Source of the DNA: Bacteroidota bacterium
GTDB taxonomy: Bacteria > Bacteroidota > Bacteroidia > Cytophagales > Cytophagaceae
DNA length: 64,000 nucleotides
Direction: 5' to 3'
NCBI GenBank assembly: GCA_023458555.1
Contig: JAEWYS010000001.1
Location: 1-64,000 of the forward strand
The notes under the pieces were generated by a model that worked only from the letters and a program-made list of their open reading frames with translations, made no database searches and was not told the origin of the DNA. Positions 1 through 8,871 of the stretch are shown piece by piece; the stretch's first letter is position 1; each line of letters opens with the position of its first letter. The position numbers were made by a program, and so were the translations under genes.

Positions 1-127
1 ATTTATCTGCTCTTTTTACATTTTTTTAAATAATTTATAAGCTTCTAAGTTATTAATAGATTAACTTCCTGTTTTGAGTTCTTGAGCATTGGGAAAAGGT
101 TCGTTTGTTCCATAATTCGTTAGCTAA

Positions 128-2149
128 ATGAGTTTTTTATATCCTGCATTTTTATTTGGTTTGTTGAGTCTGCTGATTCCGATAATCCTTCATTTCTTTA
201 ACCTGCAAAGACCTAAAGAAGTCCTTTTCACCAATGTAAGGTTCCTCAGGAATGTTCAGGAAGTTACAACTTCCAAACTAAGACTGAAGCATCTTCTTGT
301 ATTGCTTTGCAGGCTTTTGTTTCTTTTGTTTCTGATACTGGCATTTGCGCAGCCAGTGATTAAGGGGACGAATGCAGAATTGCTGAGCGGAGAAAATTAT
401 GTTTCTATTTATCTGGACAACTCCCTGAGTATGGAAAACCAGATAGATGATAGTCGTGCGCTCGACCTCGGAAGCGCTTATGTCACCTCTCTGAATAAGT
501 TTTTTAGTCCGTCAACGAATTATTCACTACTGACAAATGATTTTGAACGGAAGGATCTGGGAGTTAAAAATTTCGATAAGCTCCAGGAGCGGATAACGGA
601 GCTTAATTACTCTCCCAAATACAGAGAACTGAATGATATTGTTGTAAGAGAGCAAAGTCTTTCGGGGCAGTTTACTTCCGATAAACGCTTCGCTTTCCTT
701 TTTTCCGATTTTCAGAAGACAACTGTGGGAGATTTGTCTAAACTGAATGTGGACACTTCAGTACATTATTTCATAGTACCGGTTCAGAACCGGGAGGTTT
801 CCAACTTGTATGTTGATTCAGTCTGGCTTACGGAACCTCTGGTACAAATCAATGCCAATATCACAATCAAGGCAAGAATCCGTAACTCGGGAAAAGAATC
901 AGCAGAAAAGGTGAATGTCCGCCTATTTTTTGATGAGGTACAGATGAATAATTCAGTCGTTGACCTGGACCCTTATGGGGAAAAAACAATTGATTTTTCC
1001 TTTACCATGAAGGATTCGATTCCTAAAAGAGGAGTAATAAGACTGGAGGATCATCCTGTACAGTTTGATAATGATTACTATTTTGTGATAAGTCCGAGTT
1101 CTAAAATAAGGATTTATCAGATCTATCAGAGTGAGAAAGAAATTATTGATCATGTTTATCAAAATCAGAATCTGTTTAGTATCCGGAGTTCAGCGGTCGG
1201 AGAGATTGATTATTCAGCAGTAGGAGAAGCAGATCTGATCATTCTGAACGGGCTCGAAATAGTTAACAGGCATCTTGTCGATGTGTTAATTAAGCAAATG
1301 CAGAATGGAGCATCGGTAGCTATTTTTCCCGGAGCCAATGCGGATGCAGTTTCATATGGAACTATTTTGCAGCGTATTAGAATCAATGAAGTGAATGCTG
1401 ATACCAGTGATAAAAAGGGCTATGTACTTGCAAATCCTGATATTCGTAACCCTTTCTTCAAGGATGTTTTTGAAAAGGAGGACAGAAATCTGAGTCTGCC
1501 CTATGCATTTCCTGTTGTGAAGCCTGCTATAAAGGGAAATGAGATACTTAGCTTCAAAAACGGCAATTCGTTTTTATCGGCCTATTCAAGTGGTAACAAA
1601 GGTATGATCTATTTGTTTACGGCCCCTTTAAGCAGGAAATATACTGATTTCTATCGGCACGCATTGTTTGTGCCTGTTATGTACAGACTGGCTTTCCTAA
1701 GTATGAGTTCGGTGGCAAGACCTGCCTATTCCTTTCAGGAAAAAACGATTGTTGTACCACTTGAGGCTGCTGATGAATCGGTTTTTACTCTGGAGAATGA
1801 AGAGGAAAAATTTGTACCTGTGCAGAAGTTGATTGACAACAGGTTATATCTGGAACTACCGGTTGAGGATCTTAAATCCGGATTTTATTGGCTTAGTAAT
1901 GAAAAGATCAGAGTTCCTCTTGCTATCAATGCCTCAAGTGTGGAATCGGTTATGGAATTCTATTCCGGAGAAGAACTGAAAAATATTTTCAAAGACAGGA
2001 GCAACATAGAGGTGCTTGAGACAGACAGTCCGGAAGACTTTTATTCTACCTTCAAAAATAAGAATATTGGTACGCCTCTTTGGAAATATTGCTTAATTTT
2101 ATCCCTGATATTTTTGCTAACTGAAATTTTGCTCATACGGTTTTTATAA
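128..2149 (+). CDS. BatA-domain membrane protein with degenerate VWA and glutaminase-like fold
   Basis: A 673-residue membrane protein of the Bacteroidota BatA-like type. The N-terminus (about residues 5-80) has the two hydrophobic helices typical of the BatA N-terminal domain (TIGR02226-like). A VWA-like segment follows from about residue 90, with a DNSLS sequence that fits the DxSxS part of a MIDAS metal site. After it come a CARDB/Ig-like stretch (about 225-330) and a class I glutamine-amidotransferase-like alpha/beta region. A last transmembrane helix (about 652-672) ends the protein. Homologues are usually annotated as BatA domain-containing proteins of unknown function. The stop is three bases before the next gene, so it is probably co-transcribed with the dihydroorotase-like gene. 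Its exact role cannot be read from the sequence. Confidence 0.85.
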   Translation: MSFLYPAFLFGLLSLLIPIILHFFNLQRPKEVLFTNVRFLRNVQEVTTSKLRLKHLLVLLCRLLFLLFLILAFAQPVIKGTNAELLSGENYVSIYLDNSLSMENQIDDSRALDLGSAYVTSLNKFFSPSTNYSLLTNDFERKDLGVKNFDKLQERITELNYSPKYRELNDIVVREQSLSGQFTSDKRFAFLFSDFQKTTVGDLSKLNVDTSVHYFIVPVQNREVSNLYVDSVWLTEPLVQINANITIKARIRNSGKESAEKVNVRLFFDEVQMNNSVVDLDPYGEKTIDFSFTMKDSIPKRGVIRLEDHPVQFDNDYYFVISPSSKIRIYQIYQSEKEIIDHVYQNQNLFSIRSSAVGEIDYSAVGEADLIILNGLEIVNRHLVDVLIKQMQNGASVAIFPGANADAVSYGTILQRIRINEVNADTSDKKGYVLANPDIRNPFFKDVFEKEDRNLSLPYAFPVVKPAIKGNEILSFKNGNSFLSAYSSGNKGMIYLFTAPLSRKYTDFYRHALFVPVMYRLAFLSMSSVARPAYSFQEKTIVVPLEAADESVFTLENEEEKFVPVQKLIDNRLYLELPVEDLKSGFYWLSNEKIRVPLAINASSVESVMEFYSGEELKNIFKDRSNIEVLETDSPEDFYSTFKNKNIGTPLWKYCLILSLIFLLTEILLIRFL

Positions 2150-2152
2150 TAG

Positions 2153-3406
2153 ATGAAAATACTAATCAAATCTGCCGAAATAATTGAATCCGGTAATTCC
2201 GGAGTTAAAAAAAATATTTTGATTGAAAATGGTGTAATTACCCGGATAACGGATCAAAATATATCAGCAGATAAGGTAATTGAAGGGAAGGAGCTGGTAG
2301 TCTCGGCAGGCTGGTTTGATTTAAATGCAAGTGTTGGTGATCCTGGTCTCGAGCATAAGGAGGATATTGCAAGCTTCAGCAAAGCGGCAGCTGCGGGAGG
2401 CTTTACTGAGGTTGTGTGCTTGCCCAATACATCCCCGGTTATTCAGAGCAAGGATGTAATTGCCTATATAAAGTCAAGATCAGCTCTTGAATTGGTCAGT
2501 GTTCATCCGATTGCGGCAGTAACACTGGGTAATAAAGGGGAAGAGCTTGCGGAAATGATTGATCTTCACAAAGCCGGTGCAATAGCCTTCAGCGATGGAA
2601 TTAACCCTGTATGGCACTCCGATATGCTTCTGAAAGCGTTGCAATATACCGGAAAATTTGGCGGAGTGGTGATACAGCGTCCGGAAGATCGCTTTCTTAC
2701 TGCTTACGGGCAAATGAATGAAGGAAAGGTTAGCACCGAACTGGGCTTGAAAGGCATTCCTGCCTTGGCCGAAGAAATTATGATAATGCGGGATCTGAAG
2801 ATCCTGGAATATACCGGCGGGCATTTGCATTTTAGCCTTCTGTCAACCCCGGGATCATTGAATCTTATAAAAGAGGCTAAGAAAAGAGGATTGCAGGTGA
2901 CTTGCGATATTGCCTCTTATCAACTGGCTCTGGATGATTCCTGTCTTACTTCGTTTGATACCAATTACAAGGTCAATCCCCCGCTGAGAGATAAAAAGCA
3001 GGTAGAAGCGTTGAAAAAAGGTCTGAAGGAAGGAGTCATTGATGCTGTAGTTTCGGCTCACAGACCTCATGAGATTGAAGGAAAGGAGCTGGAATTTGAT
3101 CATGCTGATTTTGGCATGATTAACTTGCAGACATCTTTCCAGCTGCTGAATACGTTTGTTGATCTTTCTACGTTGGAGCTTGTAAACCGTCTGTGTTATA
3201 AGCCGAGAGAAATTGTAAAATTGCCGGTACCTGAGATAAAAGAAGGGGAAAAGGCGAATCTTACAATTTTTGAACGTAATGTGGAGTCCGTGCCAGAAAA
3301 GAACAAAATTTATTCGAAGGCAAAAAACTCTCCGTTTATAAATAAAAAACTTAAGGGACGTGTAGCCGGGGTAATACACAATGCTAAGTACTGGATCAAT
3401 GATTGA
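2153..3406 (+). CDS. Dihydroorotase-family protein lacking the metal-binding residues (PyrC-prime-like)
   Basis: A 417-residue amidohydrolase of the dihydroorotase family. The fold markers are present: PNTSPVI (about 91-97), a SDG segment (about 148-150), and DTNYKVNPPLR (269-279). The catalytic residues are not. The HxH after the first strand is replaced by N58-A-S60. The HCED-type His region reads QRPED, the HxST-type His is Leu229, and the TDHAPH active-site Asp motif reads SAHRPH with Ala302. This is the pattern of the non-catalytic dihydroorotase homologues that support aspartate transcarbamoylase in other bacteria. No pyrB is adjacent here. It is very likely not a working dihydroorotase, and a structural or regulatory role in pyrimidine synthesis is inference. 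It follows the BatA-like gene closely and overlaps the next gene slightly. Confidence 0.85.
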   Translation: MKILIKSAEIIESGNSGVKKNILIENGVITRITDQNISADKVIEGKELVVSAGWFDLNASVGDPGLEHKEDIASFSKAAAAGGFTEVVCLPNTSPVIQSKDVIAYIKSRSALELVSVHPIAAVTLGNKGEELAEMIDLHKAGAIAFSDGINPVWHSDMLLKALQYTGKFGGVVIQRPEDRFLTAYGQMNEGKVSTELGLKGIPALAEEIMIMRDLKILEYTGGHLHFSLLSTPGSLNLIKEAKKRGLQVTCDIASYQLALDDSCLTSFDTNYKVNPPLRDKKQVEALKKGLKEGVIDAVVSAHRPHEIEGKELEFDHADFGMINLQTSFQLLNTFVDLSTLELVNRLCYKPREIVKLPVPEIKEGEKANLTIFERNVESVPEKNKIYSKAKNSPFINKKLKGRVAGVIHNAKYWIND

Positions 3407-4388
3407 TAAACCACATATTTCTATTGTCATACCGCTTTTGAATGAGGCTGAGTCATTGCCTGAGCTTACATCCTGGATAAAAAGAGTGATGGATGATAAT
3501 AGTTTTCTGTATGAAGTATTGCTGATTGATGACGGGAGTACTGATGAGTCTTGGAAAGTTATTGCTGAACTCTCTTTATTGAATCCGGCTATAAAAGGTA
3601 TACGCTTTAACCGGAATTACGGGAAATCAGCTGCCTTGCATGTTGGGTTTAAGGAAGCGAAGGGCGGAGTTGTCATTACTATGGATGCAGATTTGCAGGA
3701 CAGCCCGGATGAGATCCCGGCTTTATATGAAATGATTGTTAAGCAGGGTTATGATCTGGTCTCCGGTTGGAAAAAGAAACGCTATGATCCGCTAAGTAAA
3801 ACAATACCAACCAAGCTATATAATTATGTAACAGGAAAAATGTCCGGGATCCCGCTGCATGATATGAACTGTGGCTTGAAAGCATATAAAGCAGTAGTGG
3901 TCAGAAATATTGATCTTTACGGGCAAATGCATCGTTATATTCCCGTGATAGCTAAATGGAATGGCTATCGAAAGATAGGGGAAAAAGTTGTAGAGCATCA
4001 GGCAAGAAAATACGGATATAGCAAGTTTGGGCTCGAAAGATTTATTTTCGGACCTCTCGATTTACTGTCTATTATGTTTGTCAGCAAATACAGAAAACGC
4101 CCCATGCATTTTTTCGGAAGTCTGGGCCTGATTTCTTTTTTGTTTGGATTTTTATCGGCATCCTATCTGATATTGCAGAAACTGTATGATATATATATAG
4201 CCCATCTCCCGATTACACGGGATGTAACAAACAATACCTGGTTTTATCTTGCACTAACAGCTCTGATTATCGGAGTTCAGTTATTCCTGGCGGGTTATCT
4301 TGCTGAGATGATGACGATCAACTCTACAGCAAAAAATGATTATATAGTGGCAGAGCGGATAACAAAAGCAGGCCTTAGTAACCAGTAG
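3399..4388 (+). CDS. GT2 glycosyltransferase, polyprenyl-phosphate type (GtrB/DPM1-like)
   Basis: About 329 residues. The GT-A fold begins at once (ISIVIPLLNEAESL), with a DDGSTD segment and the DADLQD metal/nucleotide-sugar motif. The C-terminus carries two transmembrane helices (about 240-265 and 285-310), as in GtrB/ArnC/DPM1-like enzymes that move a sugar onto a polyprenyl phosphate at the inner membrane. The sugar cannot be predicted. I chose the ATG at 3399, which overlaps the previous gene by 8 bases. An in-frame ATG at 3381 would add six residues not needed by the fold. The next glycosyltransferase starts only a few bases downstream, so the two are probably one operon and may act in the same glycan pathway. 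Confidence 0.88.
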   Translation: MIDKPHISIVIPLLNEAESLPELTSWIKRVMDDNSFLYEVLLIDDGSTDESWKVIAELSLLNPAIKGIRFNRNYGKSAALHVGFKEAKGGVVITMDADLQDSPDEIPALYEMIVKQGYDLVSGWKKKRYDPLSKTIPTKLYNYVTGKMSGIPLHDMNCGLKAYKAVVVRNIDLYGQMHRYIPVIAKWNGYRKIGEKVVEHQARKYGYSKFGLERFIFGPLDLLSIMFVSKYRKRPMHFFGSLGLISFLFGFLSASYLILQKLYDIYIAHLPITRDVTNNTWFYLALTALIIGVQLFLAGYLAEMMTINSTAKNDYIVAERITKAGLSNQ

Positions 4389-4392
4389 CATC

Positions 4393-5391
4393 TTGAAAGC
4401 ACGTTTTTCAGTCATTGTTCCGGTATATAATCGCCCTGAGGAAATAAGGGAATTACTGGCGAGTTTGTCAGAACAGACATTCAGGGATTTTGAAATACTG
4501 GTTATTGAAGACGGCTCATCTATACCCTGTATGGATGTTGTTGAGCAGTTTTCTGCTTTTTTACCTGTCAGGTATTTTTATAAAGAGAACTCGGGACCGG
4601 GGCTTTCCAGAAATTACGGAATCGCAAAGGCGGAAGGAGATTTTTTTGTGTTTTTTGATTCAGACTGTATAGTGCCGTCTGACTACTTTGAAATAATTAC
4701 TAAATGCATGGCCTCCGATGCTATTGACTGCTATGGAGGTACGGACAAGGCTCATAAATCATTCTCGGTTGTTCAGAAAGCGATTGATTATACAATGACT
4801 TCAGTTCTTACAACTGGCGGTATACGGGGAGGCGCCAGAAAAGTAACGCGATTCTATCCGAGAAGCTTTAATATGGGATTCTCCCGGGATGTTTTTGATA
4901 AAACCAACGGATACGCATCAATCAGGTTTGGAGAGGATATTGATCTTAGTATACGTATCGAAAAAGCGGGCTTTAAGCTCCACCTGATCAATGAAGCATT
5001 TGTATACCACAAGCGAAGGACTGATTTTCGAAAATTTTTTAAACAGATATACAACTCGGGAATTGCGCGCATCAATCTATATAAACTGTATCCGTATTCG
5101 TTGAAGCTTACTCATTTTTTTCCTTTGGCCTTTATACTGTTTGTTGTTTTGTCAGTGACAGGAGCGATTTTTATTGATACGTTACTCGCTTTACCTCTGG
5201 TTATTTATCTTTGCGCGATATTGTTTCATGCTTCGTACAAATACAAAAGCTTTTATGTAGGAGGAAGCGCTGTATTATCTGCTCTGGTTCAGATGACGGC
5301 TTATGGTACAGGTTTTTTTGTTGCATTCTGGCAACGTATTATTTTGCGAAAAGAGGCTTTTTCGGCATTTGATAAAACATTTTATAAGTAG
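4393..5391 (+). CDS. GT2 glycosyltransferase with C-terminal membrane helices
   Basis: A 332-residue family 2 glycosyltransferase. It shows the nucleotide-binding start (SVIVPVYNRPEEI), a FDSDC (DxD) metal site near residue 93, and a GEDIDLSIR motif typical of the catalytic base region. Two to three hydrophobic helices lie near the C-terminus (about 240-315). The start is a TTG at 4393; the next in-frame ATG would remove the first strand of the GT-A fold, so TTG is favoured. It starts four bases after the preceding glycosyltransferase, which suggests co-translation. Donor and acceptor are unknown. A surface polysaccharide or glycolipid role is inference from the neighbours. Confidence 0.87.
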   Translation: MKARFSVIVPVYNRPEEIRELLASLSEQTFRDFEILVIEDGSSIPCMDVVEQFSAFLPVRYFYKENSGPGLSRNYGIAKAEGDFFVFFDSDCIVPSDYFEIITKCMASDAIDCYGGTDKAHKSFSVVQKAIDYTMTSVLTTGGIRGGARKVTRFYPRSFNMGFSRDVFDKTNGYASIRFGEDIDLSIRIEKAGFKLHLINEAFVYHKRRTDFRKFFKQIYNSGIARINLYKLYPYSLKLTHFFPLAFILFVVLSVTGAIFIDTLLALPLVIYLCAILFHASYKYKSFYVGGSAVLSALVQMTAYGTGFFVAFWQRIILRKEAFSAFDKTFYK

Positions 5392-5409
5392 TCATCTTAA
5401 AAAGCAATG

Positions 5410-6174
5410 CTACTTTTTTTCACATCTGTAGATTATTTCATCCTGGCATAACCCATAGCGTCTGACTTGTTCCGGAGACATTTCCTTTATATAATCATCT
5501 TCCGTTACATTAAATCCTGCAGCTGCAAGTCTTTTTGGGTAGTCTCTGCCGTATAGGCGTACATGATCATTCTGGCCGTAAACTTTCTCTCTTTCGGCAG
5601 GCGAGGTTATACTTGGATCCTCAAATGTAGCCTCTATTGAATAGTCAATAGGTGACTGAATAATAGCCCATCCACCGGGCTTTAAAACCCTGTAAATTTC
5701 ACTCATTGCCAAGATATCGTTGTCAACATGTTCCATAACGTGGTTACAGAAGCATACATCAAATGTATTGTCAGAAAACGGTATATTATGGACATCCATT
5801 TTGATTTTGGCAAGCGGAGATTCTATATCCGCAGTTATATACTCTAAGTTGGACATTGAGTCAAAGCGTTTAATGAAGCAATGTTCCGGTGCAATATGAA
5901 GTACTTTTAATTGATCTGTGAAGAAATTGGTTTTTTCCCGGAGATATAGCCACATCAGACGATGCCTTTCCAGGCTTTGGCAGCCCGGGCTTAGTGCATT
6001 TGCTCTGGGAATTCTTCCATAAGGGAGAAATTTTCTATAGGTTCTGCCATCAATAGGGTCTTCAACCTTGTTGCCTGCATAAAATATGGCAATAATTTTC
6101 AGGGCGACATTACTAACCAGTTGAAGATATTTTCTCGGGACCTTTCTGATTACAAAACTTATAAGATACTTCAT
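5410..6174 (-). CDS. Class I SAM-dependent methyltransferase
   Basis: A 254-residue methyltransferase of the Methyltransf_11 type. Motif I is unusual: LHIAPE takes the place of the usual glycine-rich ExGxGxG loop. The later motifs are clear: ITADIE (acidic residue for the ribose), DVCFCNHVMEHV, and LKPGGWAII. The LHxAPE variant is seen in methyltransferases found near Bacteroidota glycosyltransferase clusters. The gene converges on the two forward glycosyltransferases with an 18-base gap. A role in modifying a glycan or lipid is therefore plausible but not shown. Confidence 0.82.
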   Translation of the reverse strand: MKYLISFVIRKVPRKYLQLVSNVALKIIAIFYAGNKVEDPIDGRTYRKFLPYGRIPRANALSPGCQSLERHRLMWLYLREKTNFFTDQLKVLHIAPEHCFIKRFDSMSNLEYITADIESPLAKIKMDVHNIPFSDNTFDVCFCNHVMEHVDNDILAMSEIYRVLKPGGWAIIQSPIDYSIEATFEDPSITSPAEREKVYGQNDHVRLYGRDYPKRLAAAGFNVTEDDYIKEMSPEQVRRYGLCQDEIIYRCEKK

Positions 6175-6556
6175 GCTTCTTGAGAATTAAGGGGCTAATA
6201 TAAGATATTCAGCCTTTTTTTCTTAATGCCGGATTAACTTTAGAATAAGAATCCCGGTTACTATGATAAGAATTGACATGGAAGGGGAATGCCTATGCAG
6301 AAAGGAAGGGATTTGGAATGGAGAAGTGAGGATGGCAGGGAGAAATGTCTTCCCCCGAAGCATTTCAGATATTCATTTTTTTCTGTCATATATTCTGGTT
6401 TTACTCGCTTAATAAATTGTCAGATAGTCTCCCAAGGCTTATATCGGAGAAAATATACATCCTTGCCCCGGATGCTATATATCAGTAGCCTGTCCGGGCA
6501 GCTTTCTGTGAAAAGAAAGGATTACAAATATCGGATTTAAATAAAAAAACTGGCTT
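6175..6556. other. Divergent intergenic region with two hairpins before the debranching-enzyme gene
   Basis: About 380 bases between the divergent methyltransferase and glycogen-debranching-type genes. I see no recognisable RNA gene. Two inverted repeats lie close to the forward gene: GCCCCGGA (6465-6472) pairs with TCCGGGC (6493-6499), and CTTTCT (6502-6507) pairs with AGAAAG (6514-6519). They could structure the mRNA leader. No clear TAnnTTTG promoter was found. An 83-codon ORF here has no recognisable features and was not accepted. Confidence 0.4.
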
Positions 6557-8791
6557 ATGTCCACTTACATAAAACATAACGATCAATATTATATACTTTC
6601 AGGTTCGTCTTTGGCGGATGACAGAACTATGACACTGAAATGTGGGGATACGTTTGCCGTGTTTGATCGCTTTGGAGATATTCATCCGATTGGAAGTGGA
6701 GCCCAGGGTATATTCTATGATGGAATGCGTTTTATATCCTGTTCGGAGATGCTGATTGAAAACAGAAGGGCTTTACTGCTTAGTTCTTCACTGAAGGAAG
6801 AAAATGAACTCCTTACAGTAGATATGACCAATCCTGATTTTGGGCAAAAAGATAAAAACTTTACAGAAAAGGGCGTGATACATATCCACCGTACCAAGTT
6901 TTTATGGGAAGATGCCTGCTATGAAAATATTGAATTGGCTAATTTTGGAACAAAAGAAGTAGCTTTTGATCTGAGTTTGCTATTCGAGGCGGATTTCGCA
7001 GATATATTTGAAGTACGCGGATTAAAAAGAATGAAGAAGGGATGCTTTCTGCAAGGTAAAGCGTCAGGTAATCAAATTTTAGTCGGATACAAGGGGCTGG
7101 ATGATATCATTCGGAAAACACGAATTACATTTTGCGATGATCCTGTCAGGGTAAGTACATGCAAGGCGGATTTCGCTATTCGTCTTAAATCACAGGAAGT
7201 GTATAATCTGAGTTTTTCTATTGAGTTTGAGGCTGGAGACAAAAAAATCTGTTCGAAAACATATTCTGAGGCATATGAGGAGCTCACCAGTCATCTGAAA
7301 AGAACAAAGGAGGAAGACTGTGAACTGTATACTTCTCATGATCTGTTTAACAACTGGCTTGGGAGAGCAAGGTCTGATTTGTATACAATGGTAACGAAGA
7401 CTGAACATGGTTTATATCCTTATGCCGGAGTTCCCTGGTACAGTTGTCCGTTTGGCAGAGACGGTATTATTACGGCAATGCAGACGTTGTGGATGGATCC
7501 GGAAATCAGCAAAGGTGTTCTGAAATTCTGTGCTCACTTTCAGGCGACTTCTGAAAGTGACTTTCAGGATGCTGAACCTGGAAAGATATTTCATGAAAAA
7601 CGGGGAGGTGAGATGGCAAATCTGGGAGAAATTCCTTTCAAGATTTACTATGGTACCATTGATGCTACTCCTCTGTTTGTTGTGCTGGCCGGTATGTACT
7701 TTGAGAGGACGCATGATATTGAACTTATTAAGGAACTATGGCCTAACATAGAAGCTGCCTTAGTATGGATAGACAAGTATGGTGATCCGGATGGAGATGG
7801 CTTTCTGGAATACAGAAAAAAATCAGAAAAAGGATTGGCCAATCAGGGCTGGAAAGATTCTTCGGATTCCATTATGTATGAAGATGGCAGGCTGGCAGAG
7901 GGAGCTATTGCATTGTGTGAGGTGCAGGGATATGCGTATGATGCCAGATTAAAAGCTGCTGAGATAGCAGATGCGCTGGGAAATCATGACAAAGCTGAGT
8001 CGTTAAGGCAGCAGGCTTCAGATCTTAAAAAGAAATTTCTGGATAAGTTTTGGGACGAGGAATTAGGAACTTTCGTAATCGCTATTGATGGAGAAAAGAA
8101 GCCTTGCCGGGTTCAGGCTTCCAATGCCGGACACACTTTATTTTCCGGTATTGCGGAAAAAGAGCATGCCAAAAAAATGGTGCCCAATTTGATGAGTGAG
8201 AATATGTTTTCTGGTTGGGGGATACGAACACTTGGCGGAAGTGAAGTCCGATATAATCCTATGTCATATCATAATGGATCAGTATGGCCGCACGATACGG
8301 CGATTATTGCTTACGGCATGGCTCAGTATGGATATGACCAGGAAGTTCATAAGCTGCTGAAAGGCATGTTTGAAATGTCCGGTTATATGGAACATCAGCG
8401 TCTGCCTGAATTATTATGCGGATTTAAGAAGCGCAGGAAGGAAGGACCGACCGCCTATCCAGTAGCCTGTTCACCTCAGTCCTGGGCGATCGGGACGGTT
8501 TATATGCTTTTGCAGGCTTGCCTCGGAATAAAAATTGTTGCGAAGGAAAACGCAATATATTTTTTTAAACCTTCTCTGCCGGATTTTCTGGATGAGCTTA
8601 CTATTACCAATCTCAGGGTAAAAGATGCAGTAGTGGTACTCCAGATACGGAGAGAAGTGCATGGAGAAGTATCCGTTCAGGTACTTCACAAAGATGGTGA
8701 TATAAAGGTGGAAGTCATCAAAGAGTACTTGTGCAGGGACAGATTGCCGGAGGTATTGGAAAAGAGTCTGAAAGTGGATTGCTCGATTTGA
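6557..8791 (+). CDS. Amylo-alpha-1,6-glucosidase-type glycogen debranching enzyme
   Basis: A 744-residue cytoplasmic enzyme with an N-terminal beta-rich GDE_N_bis-type domain (about 20-240) and a C-terminal (alpha/alpha)6-barrel (about 265-690). Barrel markers include the SCPFGRDGIITAMQ segment, the DPDGDGFLEYR stretch, the GWKDSSDS segment that carries a probable catalytic acid, and the YHNGSVWPHD motif near the end. These fit the amylo-alpha-1,6-glucosidase family, which removes alpha-1,6-linked glucose from glycogen or related oligosaccharides. There is no signal peptide. It stands alone, with a strong terminator hairpin shared with purB downstream. The exact substrate is open, since relatives also act on other glucosides. 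Confidence 0.87.
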   Translation: MSTYIKHNDQYYILSGSSLADDRTMTLKCGDTFAVFDRFGDIHPIGSGAQGIFYDGMRFISCSEMLIENRRALLLSSSLKEENELLTVDMTNPDFGQKDKNFTEKGVIHIHRTKFLWEDACYENIELANFGTKEVAFDLSLLFEADFADIFEVRGLKRMKKGCFLQGKASGNQILVGYKGLDDIIRKTRITFCDDPVRVSTCKADFAIRLKSQEVYNLSFSIEFEAGDKKICSKTYSEAYEELTSHLKRTKEEDCELYTSHDLFNNWLGRARSDLYTMVTKTEHGLYPYAGVPWYSCPFGRDGIITAMQTLWMDPEISKGVLKFCAHFQATSESDFQDAEPGKIFHEKRGGEMANLGEIPFKIYYGTIDATPLFVVLAGMYFERTHDIELIKELWPNIEAALVWIDKYGDPDGDGFLEYRKKSEKGLANQGWKDSSDSIMYEDGRLAEGAIALCEVQGYAYDARLKAAEIADALGNHDKAESLRQQASDLKKKFLDKFWDEELGTFVIAIDGEKKPCRVQASNAGHTLFSGIAEKEHAKKMVPNLMSENMFSGWGIRTLGGSEVRYNPMSYHNGSVWPHDTAIIAYGMAQYGYDQEVHKLLKGMFEMSGYMEHQRLPELLCGFKKRRKEGPTAYPVACSPQSWAIGTVYMLLQACLGIKIVAKENAIYFFKPSLPDFLDELTITNLRVKDAVVVLQIRREVHGEVSVQVLHKDGDIKVEVIKEYLCRDRLPEVLEKSLKVDCSI

Positions 8792-8810
8792 GTCGGTAAA
8801 TATGAAATTA

Positions 8811-8853
8811 AAAAGACTTATTGAAAATGTTCAACACTTTCAATAAGTCTTTT
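8811..8853. terminator. Bidirectional terminator hairpin
   Basis: A perfect 16-base inverted repeat (8811-8826 with 8838-8853) surrounds an 11-base loop. The outer ends are AAAA and TTTT, so U-tracts occur on both strands. It lies between the ends of two convergent genes and should stop transcription from both. Confidence 0.85.
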
Positions 8854-8871
8854 GGCTTGGAAAAGCATTAT

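Noticed and set aside
2855..3430. A 191-codon reverse ORF opposite the dihydroorotase-like gene
   Set aside because: It is antisense to a gene with clear family motifs and has none of its own.
6289..6540. An 83-codon forward ORF between the methyltransferase and the debranching-type gene
   Set aside because: Composition is unlike the real proteins here, there is no motif, and the frame runs through two hairpins. It is probably chance.
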